NCBI GenBank assembly: GCA_965208685.1
Contig: CBDBPL010000007.1
Coordinates: forward strand, 4,030,001-4,094,000
Length of the DNA stretch: 64,000 nucleotides
Source: JAJEFO01 sp965208685
Lineage (GTDB): Bacteria > Pseudomonadota > Alphaproteobacteria > Rhodobacterales > Rhodobacteraceae
Direction: 5' to 3'
Position numbers and translations under genes: made by a program. How positions within the stretch are numbered: position 1 is the stretch's first letter; every line of letters starts with the position of its first letter. Positions 25,498 through 34,637 of the stretch are shown in pieces. Under the pieces are notes generated by a model. That model was given only the letters and a program-made list of their open reading frames with translations. It made no database searches and was not told where the DNA came from.

Positions 25498-28400
25498 ACG
25501 ATCGTGCCGATGACGTTCACGGCCTCGGTTGCCACGAGAACGTCGCCCGTGGACACACGCCATCCGATTTCGAGCGTTTCGTCCTCCTCGTCGATGTCGT
25601 CGTCGACAATGGTCACCTGCAGGCTCGCCGATGTCTGTCCTGCGGGTATCGAGATGCTGGCACGGCCGAACGACGCGAACCGCCCGTAGTCGTCCGATTC
25701 CGTCGCGGTGCCGCCGATTCGCGCAGACGTGGCGATGTAGGCAACCTCGCCGTCCACCGGGTGGTCCAGGTTCATGACGAACGTCATGGTACCCTCGTCT
25801 TCGTCGACCGACACGTCTTCCATTGTCGCCGTTGCGGGGGCATCGTTGTCGGGGCCCACCAGCACCAGCAACACCGTCCCGTTCCTGCCGAATGTCGCCG
25901 GAGCCGTCGCATTGCTCAGGTTGATGACCACGTTGCCGGCGTTGGTCGGCTCGTACACCGTGTCGTCCAGGATCGAGAGAGTGAACGTCTTCCGCGTTTC
26001 GCCCGGCTCGAAGACCAGCGTGCCGCTGGTCGACGTATAGTCCTCTCCGGGCGTGCTCGAGGCGCTGCTGTCCTCCGTGGCGTAGTCCACGCTCACCCGT
26101 TCGGAGAGCGCAGGCGTCAGGGAGACCGCGATCTCAACGTCGCCCTCGTCCTCGCCGACGTTGACGCCATCGTGCGCCCATTCGAGCACCGGCGCGGCGC
26201 GCGTCACCTTGACCTGGTACTCCTTCTCGGTGACGCCGTCCTGCGCGGTCACCGTCACCGTGACGGTGTTCACGCCGAACGCGAGAGCCAGGTCCGCCGT
26301 GTTCGGGGTGCTCGTGTCGTCGTCCCCCGCAATCGCGACCGTCGCGCCGCGGTGGTTCTCCGTTGCGGTGACCGTCACGCTGGCGGCGGTGTTTTCCACG
26401 TCCGCCTCGTATTCGAGGGTTCCCGCGGCGAACGCCGGCGTCAGGCTGACCTGCGTTCCTCCGACACTGACCGACAGGGCCTTCAGGTCCGCGTCTGCCG
26501 CGGCCGCGTCGTCGTTCTCGATGGTTCCGGTGGCCGTCTTCGGCGTTCCGAGCGCGGCGTTCGTGGAGGGGTTGGCGAGCGTCACCGTGAGGGTCTCGTC
26601 GCCTTCGTGGTTGGTGTCGTCGCCGGTGGCGACGGAGATGGTCCCGGTCGTCTGCCCGGCGAGGACGGTCAGCTGCGCGCCGGCGACGGGCGCGGTGTAG
26701 TCCGCCCCGTCCGCGTGGCCGCTGTCCGAGGTCGCCGTGCCGTTCGCCGCAGCGTAGCCGACGGTCACGTCGGTGGACGCGGCCGGGCTCAGCGTCACCG
26801 TGAACGCGAGCGCGTCGCCCTCCGTCGCCGTCGCGTCCGCGATGGTCAGGGTCGGCGTTCCCTCGTCGTCCTCGATGGTGCCCGTGGCCTCGCTGGCGGC
26901 GACGCTGGCGCCCGAGGCGTTGCTCAGCGTGACCTTGAAGGCCTCGTCGCCCTCCGCGAGCGCGTCGTCGGCCAGCGTCACCTCGACCGTCTCCGAGGTC
27001 TCGCCGGCCGCGAACTCGAGCGTTCCGGAGGCAGCGGCGTAGTCCGTGCCCGCCTTTGCCGTGCCGTCCGAGGTCGCGTAGTCGACCGTCACGGCTTCGC
27101 CGCTGGCCGCGTCCAGCGTCACCGCGAACTCGATCTTGCCGGCGTCCTCCGCCGCGGTCGCGCCCGCGATCGACAGCGCGGGCTCGGCGGTGTCGTTGCG
27201 CGCCACGCGGCCCGTGAAGGCCGCCACCCCGTTGCCCCAGCGGTCCTGGAGCCTGTCGGTCCCGGGCGCATAGCCCACCGTCACGTGCTGCGCGTGGCCC
27301 ACGGCGGAGGCGAGCGTGACGGTCACGCTCGCGCCGTCCACGTCCACGCCGGTCGCCGCCCTGGCCGTGCCCTGGACCGTCACCGTGAAGTCGCCCGGCG
27401 CCGGCTCGGAGTCCTCGTCCAGGTGGTCCGGAACGCCGCTCGCCCGCTCGAAGGCCAGGACCAGCTCGTTGCCGTCCACGACCGCGCCCCCGGCGCCGGC
27501 CGCCAGCGCCGGTGCGGTGGTGTCGACCAGCGAACCGGTCGTGTGGCTCCCGTGCCGGACGTTCACCGCCCGGTTGCCCGCGTCCTCGATCGTCCCGCCG
27601 TTCAGCACGAGGCCGCCGTTGGTGAGAAGCGTCCCGGCCGCATCGACGTTGCCGGGAACCCCGATCGCGCCTTCGTCGCCCGACACGTCCGCCGGCACCG
27701 TCCAGGCGAACACCAGGTCCGTGCCGCCGGACCCGCTCTCGTATGCCGCGTCCTGCCGGCCCGAGTCGCTGGCGGAGAACTTCAGCGCCGGCACGCCCGA
27801 ACCCGTGTCGACCGTGACCGCGCTCTCGAACTTCACGGTGAACCGCACCGTCTCGCCGGGACCGTAGACCGGATCCCCCGTCACGGTTGCGGGCACCGCC
27901 GGCGTGGACGTCACCGCGACGCTCTCGATCCACCGCGTGTCGACGTTCGCGCCGTTCGAGACCGCCGCGTGATCGAGCACCGCGGCCTCCGTGGTCCCCT
28001 GGTTGACGATGCTGCCGCCGTTCAGCTCCAGCGCGTTGGCGGCCACGCCGATCCCGTCCGCGTCGTCGTCGTCCGTCGCCGTCACCGTCTTGCGGAACAC
28101 CAGCACGGTGGCCGAGCTCGCGCCCGGGTCGTGGAGTGCATGGCTGTCGGCGGCGGGCGTGCCGTCCAGCAACAGGCCCACGCGCGGCGTCCCGGTCACG
28201 TCGACCGCCACGTCGAAGGTCACGCTCACCTCGATCGTGTCGCCGAGGTCGTACTCCCCGTCCGACGGCAGGCTGGTGAAGGCGATGGAGGAGACCTCGG
28301 CCGCCGTCACGTCGTCGTCCTCGATGGTTCCGGTGGCCGTCTTCGCCGTACCGAGCACGGCGTTCGAGGAGGGGTTGGCGAGCGTCACCGTGAAGGTCTC

Positions 28401-28847
28401 GTCGCTTTCGTCCACCGTGTCGTCGCCGGTGGCGACGGAGATGGTCCCCGTCGTCTGCCCGGCGGGGATGGTCAGCTGCGCGTTGGCCACGGGCGCGGTG
28501 TAGTCCGCCCCGTCCGCGTGGCCGCTGTCCGAGGTCGCCGTGCCGTCCGTCGCCGCGTAGCCGACGGTCACGTCGGTGGACGCGGCCGGGCTCAGCGTCA
28601 CCGTGAACGCGACCGCGGCGCCCTCCGTCGCCGACGAGTCCGCGATGGTCAGGACCCGCAGGTCGGGACGCTCCGTCGCCTCCGTGGACGGCGTTCCCTC
28701 CAGCCCGTCCCGGGTGGCGATCACGCGCACCGTGTAGTCGGTGCCGTCCGAGACCCCGGAGAGGTGTGGGTGGTCGAGCCCGGCGAGACGGCCGCTTCCC
28801 GGTTGTCGGAAGCCGCTGTGGCAAAGGTCTCGGTCCCGGACTTCCAC
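23829..28847 (-). CDS. Giant Calx-beta adhesin, second frame segment
   Basis: In-frame adhesin sequence starts near 28765 (LSGVSDGTDYTVRVIATRDG) and runs to about 23872. Domains in order: FN3 end, Calx-beta (ADSSATEGAAVAFTVTLSPA), Ig-like segments, a SwmB-like domain (ELVLAFERASGVPDHLDEDS), two Calx-beta domains, a cadherin-like sandwich domain (ADLKALSVSVGGTQVSLTPA), more Calx-beta, then the near-identical 226-residue units. Calx-beta domains bind calcium and stiffen long surface proteins. A lost C near 28765 and a lost C near 23872 (cgccccgacacc against cgccccggacacc in sister repeats) cause the breaks. Confidence 0.75.
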   Translation of the reverse strand: MEVRDRDLCHSGFRQPGSGRLAGLDHPHLSGVSDGTDYTVRVIATRDGLEGTPSTEATERPDLRVLTIADSSATEGAAVAFTVTLSPAASTDVTVGYAATDGTATSDSGHADGADYTAPVANAQLTIPAGQTTGTISVATGDDTVDESDETFTVTLANPSSNAVLGTAKTATGTIEDDDVTAAEVSSIAFTSLPSDGEYDLGDTIEVSVTFDVAVDVTGTPRVGLLLDGTPAADSHALHDPGASSATVLVFRKTVTATDDDDADGIGVAANALELNGGSIVNQGTTEAAVLDHAAVSNGANVDTRWIESVAVTSTPAVPATVTGDPVYGPGETVRFTVKFESAVTVDTGSGVPALKFSASDSGRQDAAYESGSGGTDLVFAWTVPADVSGDEGAIGVPGNVDAAGTLLTNGGLVLNGGTIEDAGNRAVNVRHGSHTTGSLVDTTAPALAAGAGGAVVDGNELVLAFERASGVPDHLDEDSEPAPGDFTVTVQGTARAATGVDVDGASVTVTLASAVGHAQHVTVGYAPGTDRLQDRWGNGVAAFTGRVARNDTAEPALSIAGATAAEDAGKIEFAVTLDAASGEAVTVDYATSDGTAKAGTDYAAASGTLEFAAGETSETVEVTLADDALAEGDEAFKVTLSNASGASVAASEATGTIEDDEGTPTLTIADATATEGDALAFTVTLSPAASTDVTVGYAAANGTATSDSGHADGADYTAPVAGAQLTVLAGQTTGTISVATGDDTNHEGDETLTVTLANPSTNAALGTPKTATGTIENDDAAAADADLKALSVSVGGTQVSLTPAFAAGTLEYEADVENTAASVTVTATENHRGATVAIAGDDDTSTPNTADLALAFGVNTVTVTVTAQDGVTEKEYQVKVTRAAPVLEWAHDGVNVGEDEGDVEIAVSLTPALSERVSVDYATEDSSASSTPGEDYTSTSGTLVFEPGETRKTFTLSILDDTVYEPTNAGNVVINLSNATAPATFGRNGTVLLVLVGPDNDAPATATMEDVSVDEDEGTMTFVMNLDHPVDGEVAYIATSARIGGTATESDDYGRFASFGRASISIPAGQTSASLQVTIVDDDIDEEDETLEIGWRVSTGDVLVATEAVNVIGTIVDDDTRGVTVSETALPVPEGGTATYTVVLDSRPTGDVTVTPSRSSGDADVTVSGALTFTPSDWDAAQTVTVSAAEDADAESDAATVSHAVSGADYGSVAAADVAVTVPDNDTASTEIRLSLSQDALAEGAGSTTITVTGTLDGAPLTADTPVTVSVGAGTDGAVEGTDYGTVADVALTIDAGEITGTATFALAPVDDDLDEDGESLTVGGTTTTSGLSVTGTALTIEDDDTRGVTVSETALPVPEGGTATYTVVLDSRPTGDVTVTPSRSSGDADVTVSGALTFTPSDWDAAQTVTVSAAEDADAESDAATVSHAVSGADYGSVAAADVAVTVPDNDTASTEIRLSLSQDALAEGAGSTTITVTGTLDGAARTADTPVTVSVGAGTDGAVEGTDYGTVADVALTIDAGETTGTATFALAPVDDDLDEDGETLTVGGTTTTSGLSVTGTALTIEDDDTRGVTVSETALPVPEGGTATYTVVLDSRPTGDVTVTPSRSGGDADVTVSGALTFTPSDWDAAQTVTVSAAEDADAESDAATVSHAVSGRTTGRWRLRTSR

Positions 28848-31800
28848 TGCACCTTGTAGCCGTCGGCGCCGGTCACCTCGTCCCAGGCCACGTCCAGCTT
28901 GCCGCCGCCGGGCGTCAGGACGACCCCCGTCACCTGGGCCGGCGGACTGTCATCGTCGACGATGACGAACTCCCATTCACAGGTTGAGCTGCAAAGGGAG
29001 CCGTCGGCCTTGGCCAGGGACACCGCGTCGGGAAAGCCGTTCGGAATCAGCTGGAGCGAGAAGTCCTCGCTGTCCTCGGCGAGGGCGTCGTCGATGATGG
29101 TCACGTCCAGGGTCATGGTGGCCACGTACCTTCCGTCCTGCGCCGCGAAGTCGGAAGCCTGGAAGTTGACGAAGCTGTAGACGATGCGCCCGTAGTCCAG
29201 GCCTCCCACCGCCGTCCCGTTCAGGGTCCTGGCCAGGAGCCTGAACGTTGCGTCTGTCGGCTCGGGCACGCCCGCCGCGGTTTCCGCGACGATGCTGATC
29301 GTCTGCGTTCCCGAGTCCTCGCGGAACACGTGCTCGGTGCTGCCGGGCCGCACGACGATCGCCGGATTGGCCGCCACCATCGCGACGCTTGCGGATGCGT
29401 CGGTGCCAACGGCATAGGCCGGATCCGCCGAGATGGTGGCGGTCAGGGTTCCGTCGGACGTGGCGCCGCCAGAGAAGTCGCTGGAAGCGAGGGACAGCGT
29501 CGCGGACGTCTGGTTGGCCGGGATCGTGACCGTCCGGGACAGCGTGCCAGCCGGAAGGAAGTCCTGGTCCTGCGTGAAGGCGAAATTCACGTCGAGCGCC
29601 TCGGCGGTCGCCGCGGCCCGCGTCACCGTGAACTCGATCCCCTGGAGGTGGAAGGCGAGCGTGGACGCGCTGGCGGCGATCGAGACGGTCGGCTTCGCAT
29701 GCGTCACCTGCAGCGTGTAGGTCCTGTCCGCCCGCGGAGGCCTGACCGCGGTGACGGTGATCTCGGTCTCCGCGCCGTCGAGCCGCACCTGGTGTCCGGC
29801 CGCGTTGCCGTCCGCATCGGCGGGCAGGATCGTTGCGTCGCCGCCTTCCGCCGCCGAGGCCGACACGGTCACGAATTCGTCGTTGCCGAGCGTCGTGGCG
29901 TCATACGCGGTCGTGTCGGCGTCGAACTGCGGCGTCAGGTCGAGCGATGCGGTGCCGTGCGTGAGCCCCAGCGAGGCGAGCTTCGCCGCGGCCAGCGTCT
30001 GTCCGCCATCCACCCGGTGCCCGCCCTGCGTCGCCAGCGTGGTCGCGCCAAGGTCGGCGTCGCGCTGGCCGACGCTGGCCCGGATGGTCGCGCCGTTGAG
30101 CGCGAGGGCGTCTGTCCCGACGCTGATGCCGTCGCTGTCGAGGTCGCCGGCCTGAACCTCGTGTTCGAACGTCAATGTCCCGCTTCCGGACTTGCCCGCG
30201 TAGCCGAAGCTCGTGGCGGAGGAACCGATGTCCACTTCGAGGCCGGGCGAGCCGCCGCCCGTGTCCACGTCCACGTCCCGGTCGAACTTCACCGCGACGG
30301 CGATGGTCTCGCCCTGCGCGTAGGTGTCGGTGGCGTGCAGGGGCTGCGAGGTGACCGTGACGCCCGAGACGCCCGGCCTCGGCTGCGTCACCTTCAGCGT
30401 GTAGGTCCCGTTCGGCCGCGGAGCCCTGACCGCGGTGACGGTGATCTCGGTCTCCGTGCCGCTGAGCCGTACCTGGTGTCCCGCGGCGTTGCTGTCGGCA
30501 TCGGCGGGCAGGATCGTGGCGTCGCCGCCTTCCGCCGCCGAGGCCGACACGGTCACGAACTCGGCGCTGCCGCTCGTCGTGACGTCATACGCGGTCGTGT
30601 CGGTGTCGAACTGCGGTGTCAGGGCGAGCGATGCGGTGCCGTGCGTGAGCCCCAGCGAGGCGAGCTTCGCCGCGGCCAGCGCCTGGCCGCCGTCCACCCG
30701 GTGCCCGACCTGCGCCGCCAGCGCGGTGCCGCCGAGGTCGGCGTCGCGCTGGCCGATGCTGGCCCGGATGGTCGCGCCGTTGAGCGCGAGGGCGTCGGTC
30801 CCGACGCTCAGCCCGTCACTGTCGAGGTCGCCGGCCTGGACCACGTATTCGAACGTCAGCGTCCGGTTCCCGGACATGCCAGCGTAGCCAAGGGTCCTGG
30901 CGGAGGAACCGATGTCCACTTCGAGGCCGGGCGAGCCGCCGCCCGTGTCCACCTCCACGTCCCGGTCGAACGTCACCGCGACGGCGATGGTCTCGCCGCT
31001 CGCATAGGTGTCCGCCGCGTGCAGCGGCGACGACGTGAGCGCGACCCCGCCGCTCTCGATGCCCGGCACGTCGCGCACGACGGTCACGGGAAGCTCTCCC
31101 GGCGCCAGCGCGCCCGAGCCGTACCCGCCGCCGTCGCCCGTGTGCGTGAGGGTCTTCGCGGCATCCTGCGCGGAGACCTGCGAGGCCGCCGTCACGGTCA
31201 CCGTCTGCGCGTCGTTCCAGTTGTCCCGCGTGAACGACAGGCTGTCCGGCTCGACGGTCAGGCCGTTCCCGGCGCCCGCGACGGTCACGTTGACGGTCCT
31301 GGACGGCCGCTTGCCGAGCTTCAGCGTGTAGCTGGCGGTCCCCCCCTCGGCCACCGACAGCGCGGGCGTCGAGAACACGTAGCCGTTCTGTGCCGTCTCC
31401 TCCTCGACCAGCACCGGCAGGTTGACCGGCGCCGCCGGATCGTACCCGCCGCCCGCGGCCCGGTGACGCAGCCTGAATTCCCGGTTCTCCGTCACGCCGT
31501 TGTTGCGCCCGGCCACGATGACGTTCTGCGGCTCGTCCCAGTTGTCCGGCGTGAAGGTCAGCGTCACGCTCGAGCCGGACAGGAAGGTGGTGCCGATGAA
31601 CAGCGGGGCGCTGTTGCGCACCGTGACCTCCACCGTCACGTCGTTCTCGGGCCGGAGGTTGAGGGTGACATTGTACGAGACGTTCGACCCGCCCTCCCTG
31701 ACGTGCAGGCGGGTCTTGTCGAGGACGATCGCCGCCGAAACCGTGTCGACCGCCTCCACCGCCACGCTCGCGGTGCTTCCCTCGTAGTCGCCCCCGCTCG

Positions 31801-33694
31801 CGGTGTAGGTCAGGGTCTCCGGATCGTTGACGGCGTCCAGGTCCGCCGCGGCCTCGACCGTCACCGTCACGGGCGTGTCCCAGGTGCCCGGCTCGAACTC
31901 GATGGTCCCCGGCGTGACCGTGAGGTCGGTGCCCGTGGCGCCGGAGAGCTCCAGCGTCACCTTCTCCGTGGGCGCCGTCGCCAGCGCGACGGTGTAGGTG
32001 TCGCTGCCGTTCTCGGGCACCTGAAGAGCGGTCTGGGAGAGCGTGATCGCGGCCGTGTCGTCGTCCGTCACGTTGACAGGCAGCTCGGCTGTGACCGATC
32101 CGTAGTCCCCGCCGCTGGCGGTGTGCGTCAGCCTGGCGGTGCCGGGCACGGCGTCGTCGTCGTGGACCGCGGTAACGCTCACGGTCTGCGCCTGGTCCCA
32201 GTTCGACGGCGTGAACGTGAGCTGGCTCGTGCCGGGCGTCAGCCCGGCACTCCCGCCGGCGGCGATCGAGACGTTCACGTTGGCGCTCGGCCTGGTCGCC
32301 AGCGCCAGCGTGTAGCTGTTGCTTGCACCTTCGGTGATTTCGAGGGACGGCGTTGACAGCACGAGCCCTGCCGTGTCGTCGTCCTCTATGGTGCCGGTCG
32401 CCGAGGCCGCGGCGCCCAGCTCGGCGTTGGACGAGGGGTTCGAGATCGCGAGCGTGAACGTCTCGTCGGATTCGTCGAGGGAATCCTCTGTCGTGGGGAT
32501 GCTGACCGTGGTCTCGGTCTGCCCCGCGGTGATCGTCGCCGTGTCGCCGCTTGCGGCGGTGAAGTCGCTCGCGGACGCGGTGTCGCCGGAACCTGTCGAC
32601 GTGCTGTACTCCACCGTCACGTCCGCGCCGGTCGCGGCCCTGATGCTGACCGTGAAGCCCACGTCCGAGCCCTCGACGGCGGTGCCGCCGGTCACGCTGA
32701 CGACCGCCTTGCCGTCGTCGTCGAGAATCGTGCCCGTGGCGGACGTGTCGGTCCCGAGGTCCGCGTTGGACGACAGGTTGGACAGCGTGACCGTGAAGGT
32801 CTCGTCGTCCTCGTCGACGCTGTCGCCGGTCGTGTCGATGCTGATTTCCGCGACGGTGTCTCCGGCGGGAATCGTGAGCGTCCCGGACGACACGGCGGTG
32901 TAGTCCGTTCCCGCAACCGCGGTGCCGTCACCGGTGTCGTACTGCACCGTCACCGCGGCGTCGGTCGCATTGTCGAGGGAGACGGCGAACCGCACGGCGC
33001 TGCCCTCGATCGCCGAAGCATCGGCGATGCCCAGCTTCGGGTCGGCGTTCCTGTGGCCCCGAATGTCGAACTGCACCGGGTCGCTCGGGACGGTGGTCCA
33101 CGAGGTTCCGCTTCGCTGAAGGCGGGAGTTCCCGATGCTCCAGCCCGGGAGCGACGCGCTGTCCTCTCCGGACGAAGCCGTCTTTCCCCAGGCCTGCCAG
33201 TCGGTCTCGGCCTGCTCCTCGTTCAGGACGAGCCAGTAGGTCGCGTTTGCCTGCAGGACCGTGCCTGCGGGCGCCGTGTAGGCAAAGAAGGCCCCGGGCA
33301 CGTAGGCGTCGTCGGGAGTCCCGAGGGCGGCGACCAGCGTGCCCGGGCGGCCTGCGCTGTCCGTCTTGATGGCGACGTGGGTTCCGGTGTCGCCCGTGAA
33401 ATCGAGGAACGGCCGGAGCCTGACGGAAGAGAGCGTGTAGCCGGTGCCGTGCGGGCCCGTGGTGAAGCTCTGCGCCTCGACCGCGCGGCTGGCGCCGGCG
33501 TTCTGCTGCTGGCCGGTGTTCGAGACGAGCGTGGCAACCGTCTGCGCCCCGGCGCCGGTCGCGAACAGGCCGGCAAGAAGGACAAGGACGCCGGCCACGA
33601 ACAGGCCGGCCGAGAACGCGCTGCGCCGCCGCTGCACATGAACCTGCCCGCTCTCCGACAACTCTTTACCACCAGCTTCACTGCACCCGCGCAA
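28721..33694 (-). CDS. Giant Calx-beta adhesin, N-terminal segment
   Basis: The first 1,640 or so codons of a protein that would reach about 4,700 residues if three one-base shifts were repaired. A signal sequence (LFVAGVLVLLAGLFATGAGA) follows a 30-residue extension, like the long signals of large secreted adhesins. Next come a jelly-roll-like domain (FTTGPHGTGYTLSSVRLRPF), three Calx-beta domains, Ig-like repeats, two copies of a cadherin-like domain (LASLGLTHGTASL) and a further Calx-beta. The frame is lost at about 28765 (STTHTSPGSR instead of STTHTLSG). Calcium-dependent adhesion or biofilm is the likely role. Confidence 0.78.
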   Translation of the reverse strand: MRGCSEAGGKELSESGQVHVQRRRSAFSAGLFVAGVLVLLAGLFATGAGAQTVATLVSNTGQQQNAGASRAVEAQSFTTGPHGTGYTLSSVRLRPFLDFTGDTGTHVAIKTDSAGRPGTLVAALGTPDDAYVPGAFFAYTAPAGTVLQANATYWLVLNEEQAETDWQAWGKTASSGEDSASLPGWSIGNSRLQRSGTSWTTVPSDPVQFDIRGHRNADPKLGIADASAIEGSAVRFAVSLDNATDAAVTVQYDTGDGTAVAGTDYTAVSSGTLTIPAGDTVAEISIDTTGDSVDEDDETFTVTLSNLSSNADLGTDTSATGTILDDDGKAVVSVTGGTAVEGSDVGFTVSIRAATGADVTVEYSTSTGSGDTASASDFTAASGDTATITAGQTETTVSIPTTEDSLDESDETFTLAISNPSSNAELGAAASATGTIEDDDTAGLVLSTPSLEITEGASNSYTLALATRPSANVNVSIAAGGSAGLTPGTSQLTFTPSNWDQAQTVSVTAVHDDDAVPGTARLTHTASGGDYGSVTAELPVNVTDDDTAAITLSQTALQVPENGSDTYTVALATAPTEKVTLELSGATGTDLTVTPGTIEFEPGTWDTPVTVTVEAAADLDAVNDPETLTYTASGGDYEGSTASVAVEAVDTVSAAIVLDKTRLHVREGGSNVSYNVTLNLRPENDVTVEVTVRNSAPLFIGTTFLSGSSVTLTFTPDNWDEPQNVIVAGRNNGVTENREFRLRHRAAGGGYDPAAPVNLPVLVEEETAQNGYVFSTPALSVAEGGTASYTLKLGKRPSRTVNVTVAGAGNGLTVEPDSLSFTRDNWNDAQTVTVTAASQVSAQDAAKTLTHTGDGGGYGSGALAPGELPVTVVRDVPGIESGGVALTSSPLHAADTYASGETIAVAVTFDRDVEVDTGGGSPGLEVDIGSSARTLGYAGMSGNRTLTFEYVVQAGDLDSDGLSVGTDALALNGATIRASIGQRDADLGGTALAAQVGHRVDGGQALAAAKLASLGLTHGTASLALTPQFDTDTTAYDVTTSGSAEFVTVSASAAEGGDATILPADADSNAAGHQVRLSGTETEITVTAVRAPRPNGTYTLKVTQPRPGVSGVTVTSQPLHATDTYAQGETIAVAVKFDRDVDVDTGGGSPGLEVDIGSSATSFGYAGKSGSGTLTFEHEVQAGDLDSDGISVGTDALALNGATIRASVGQRDADLGATTLATQGGHRVDGGQTLAAAKLASLGLTHGTASLDLTPQFDADTTAYDATTLGNDEFVTVSASAAEGGDATILPADADGNAAGHQVRLDGAETEITVTAVRPPRADRTYTLQVTHAKPTVSIAASASTLAFHLQGIEFTVTRAAATAEALDVNFAFTQDQDFLPAGTLSRTVTIPANQTSATLSLASSDFSGGATSDGTLTATISADPAYAVGTDASASVAMVAANPAIVVRPGSTEHVFREDSGTQTISIVAETAAGVPEPTDATFRLLARTLNGTAVGGLDYGRIVYSFVNFQASDFAAQDGRYVATMTLDVTIIDDALAEDSEDFSLQLIPNGFPDAVSLAKADGSLCSSTCEWEFVIVDDDSPPAQVTGVVLTPGGGKLDVAWDEVTGADGYKVQWKSGTETFATAASDNREAAVSPGSTTHTSPGSRTAPTTRCA
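29700..31065. repeat. Two diverged 684-bp tandem units (cadherin-like domain)
   Basis: The segment 29700-30383 is repeated at 30384-31065 with many substitutions but a preserved frame (684 = 228 codons). It encodes a cadherin-like sandwich domain plus an Ig-like domain. It is clearly older than the 678-bp units. Confidence 0.8.
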
Positions 33695-33934
33695 GGTCCC
33701 TCCAAGCGCCGAACGCTACCCCGGCGACAATTCGTACCATTATCAAGCCGCGCGTGGCGAACCGGGATCAATCTGCATCGAACCTGCCTCGGCAACCCTG
33801 CTGCGACGCGGAATCTCTAGGACAGGCCGGAAGCTCCCGCTTCCCCAACTATGGGGAGAACGGAAGAAATTCCTGCCTTGCCCCGGGACAGGAAGTCATG
33901 GAACTGAATCAATGATCATCAGTTAAATTCAGCG

Positions 33935-33970
33935 TGTTACAGGACTTCGAGCGGGATTCGGCCTGTAACA
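33935..33970. promoter_or_regulatory. 9-bp inverted repeat tgttacagg-N18-cctgtaaca
   Basis: Perfect 9-base arms with an 18-base spacer, 240 bases upstream of the adhesin start, in unusually A/T-rich DNA for this window. It may be an operator or a stem-loop; the sequence alone does not tell. Confidence 0.5.
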
Positions 33971-34307
33971 TTGTTTCGCAGAGTTCGGCCTTCGCCCGCT
34001 CATATGGCGTGTATCGATGGCTGGGAAGGAGTGCGAGATTCTGGTGATTCGCCACGCGCGCGAGACTGCGTGCCCGCCCTGTCGCCCGCGCCCGCAACCG
34101 CCGCGCCGCGCCCTTGTCCTCGCCGTCAATCGACGGCGCGCAGGACAAGGCCCAAGGTTCCGGTCATCGCGACGACCGGAACGCGGCATGCCGCTGCGAC
34201 CTTCGCTGGTTTCATCGCAGGCCTCCTTTCCGTCACGAATCCGAGCAGCGACAGATGCGCCCAGGATCCTCGATCAACCAGGGCGCAAGGCATCCGCCCC
34301 TCGAATT

Positions 34308-34490
34308 GGACCAAAAATTCGTGTTTCTCCCCAATGCTGGGGAAGCGAAAAGGCAAGATGCTCGACTACGTTCCGCGTGTTTGCTCACGAAGGCAGGCCC
34401 GGATCATTCCGGCCGGCCACGGCAAGCTTGCGCCCAGTGCAATTGGTTGCCGCGCGTACGAGGGGAGGGTGCCGTGAGGGCAATCCGGTT
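34308..34490 (+). repeat. Dispersed repeat copy 1 with conserved 57-codon frame
   Basis: This matches 42630-42815 with many substitutions. In both copies one frame stays open over about 57 codons (FS-MLG-R, LDY-PRVC, IIPA, GCRAYE) and ends at the same TGA (34475-34477 here). It may be the end of an unknown mobile element or a small gene. Confidence 0.6.
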
Positions 34491-34637
34491 CGGTTTCGAT
34501 GTCGGCGGCTGCCGACGGCCTCCGGCGGACCGGCGACCGCCAGCTTCGTGCACGCCAGGACATCTCCTTCCCGCTGGCGACATGCCGGTCCCGCACGCAG
34601 GTTGGGCGCCCGTTTTCGCGAGTGACATCTCCCTGAC

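Larger units (their letters stand above)
33695..34637. other. About 940 bases without a supportable gene
   Basis: This separates the adhesin start (minus strand) from the transporter start (plus strand), so both promoters should lie here. It also contains the inverted repeat at 33935-33970 and the first copy of a dispersed repeat at 34308-34490. No complete gene is evident. Confidence 0.5.

Noticed and set aside
25236..28859. 1,207-codon plus-strand frame opposite the adhesin
   Set aside because: It is arginine/valine-rich with no domains and mirrors the codon pattern of the Calx-beta gene; a high-GC antisense shadow. The same holds for the frames at 29330-32356, 21118-22533 and 18012-20327.
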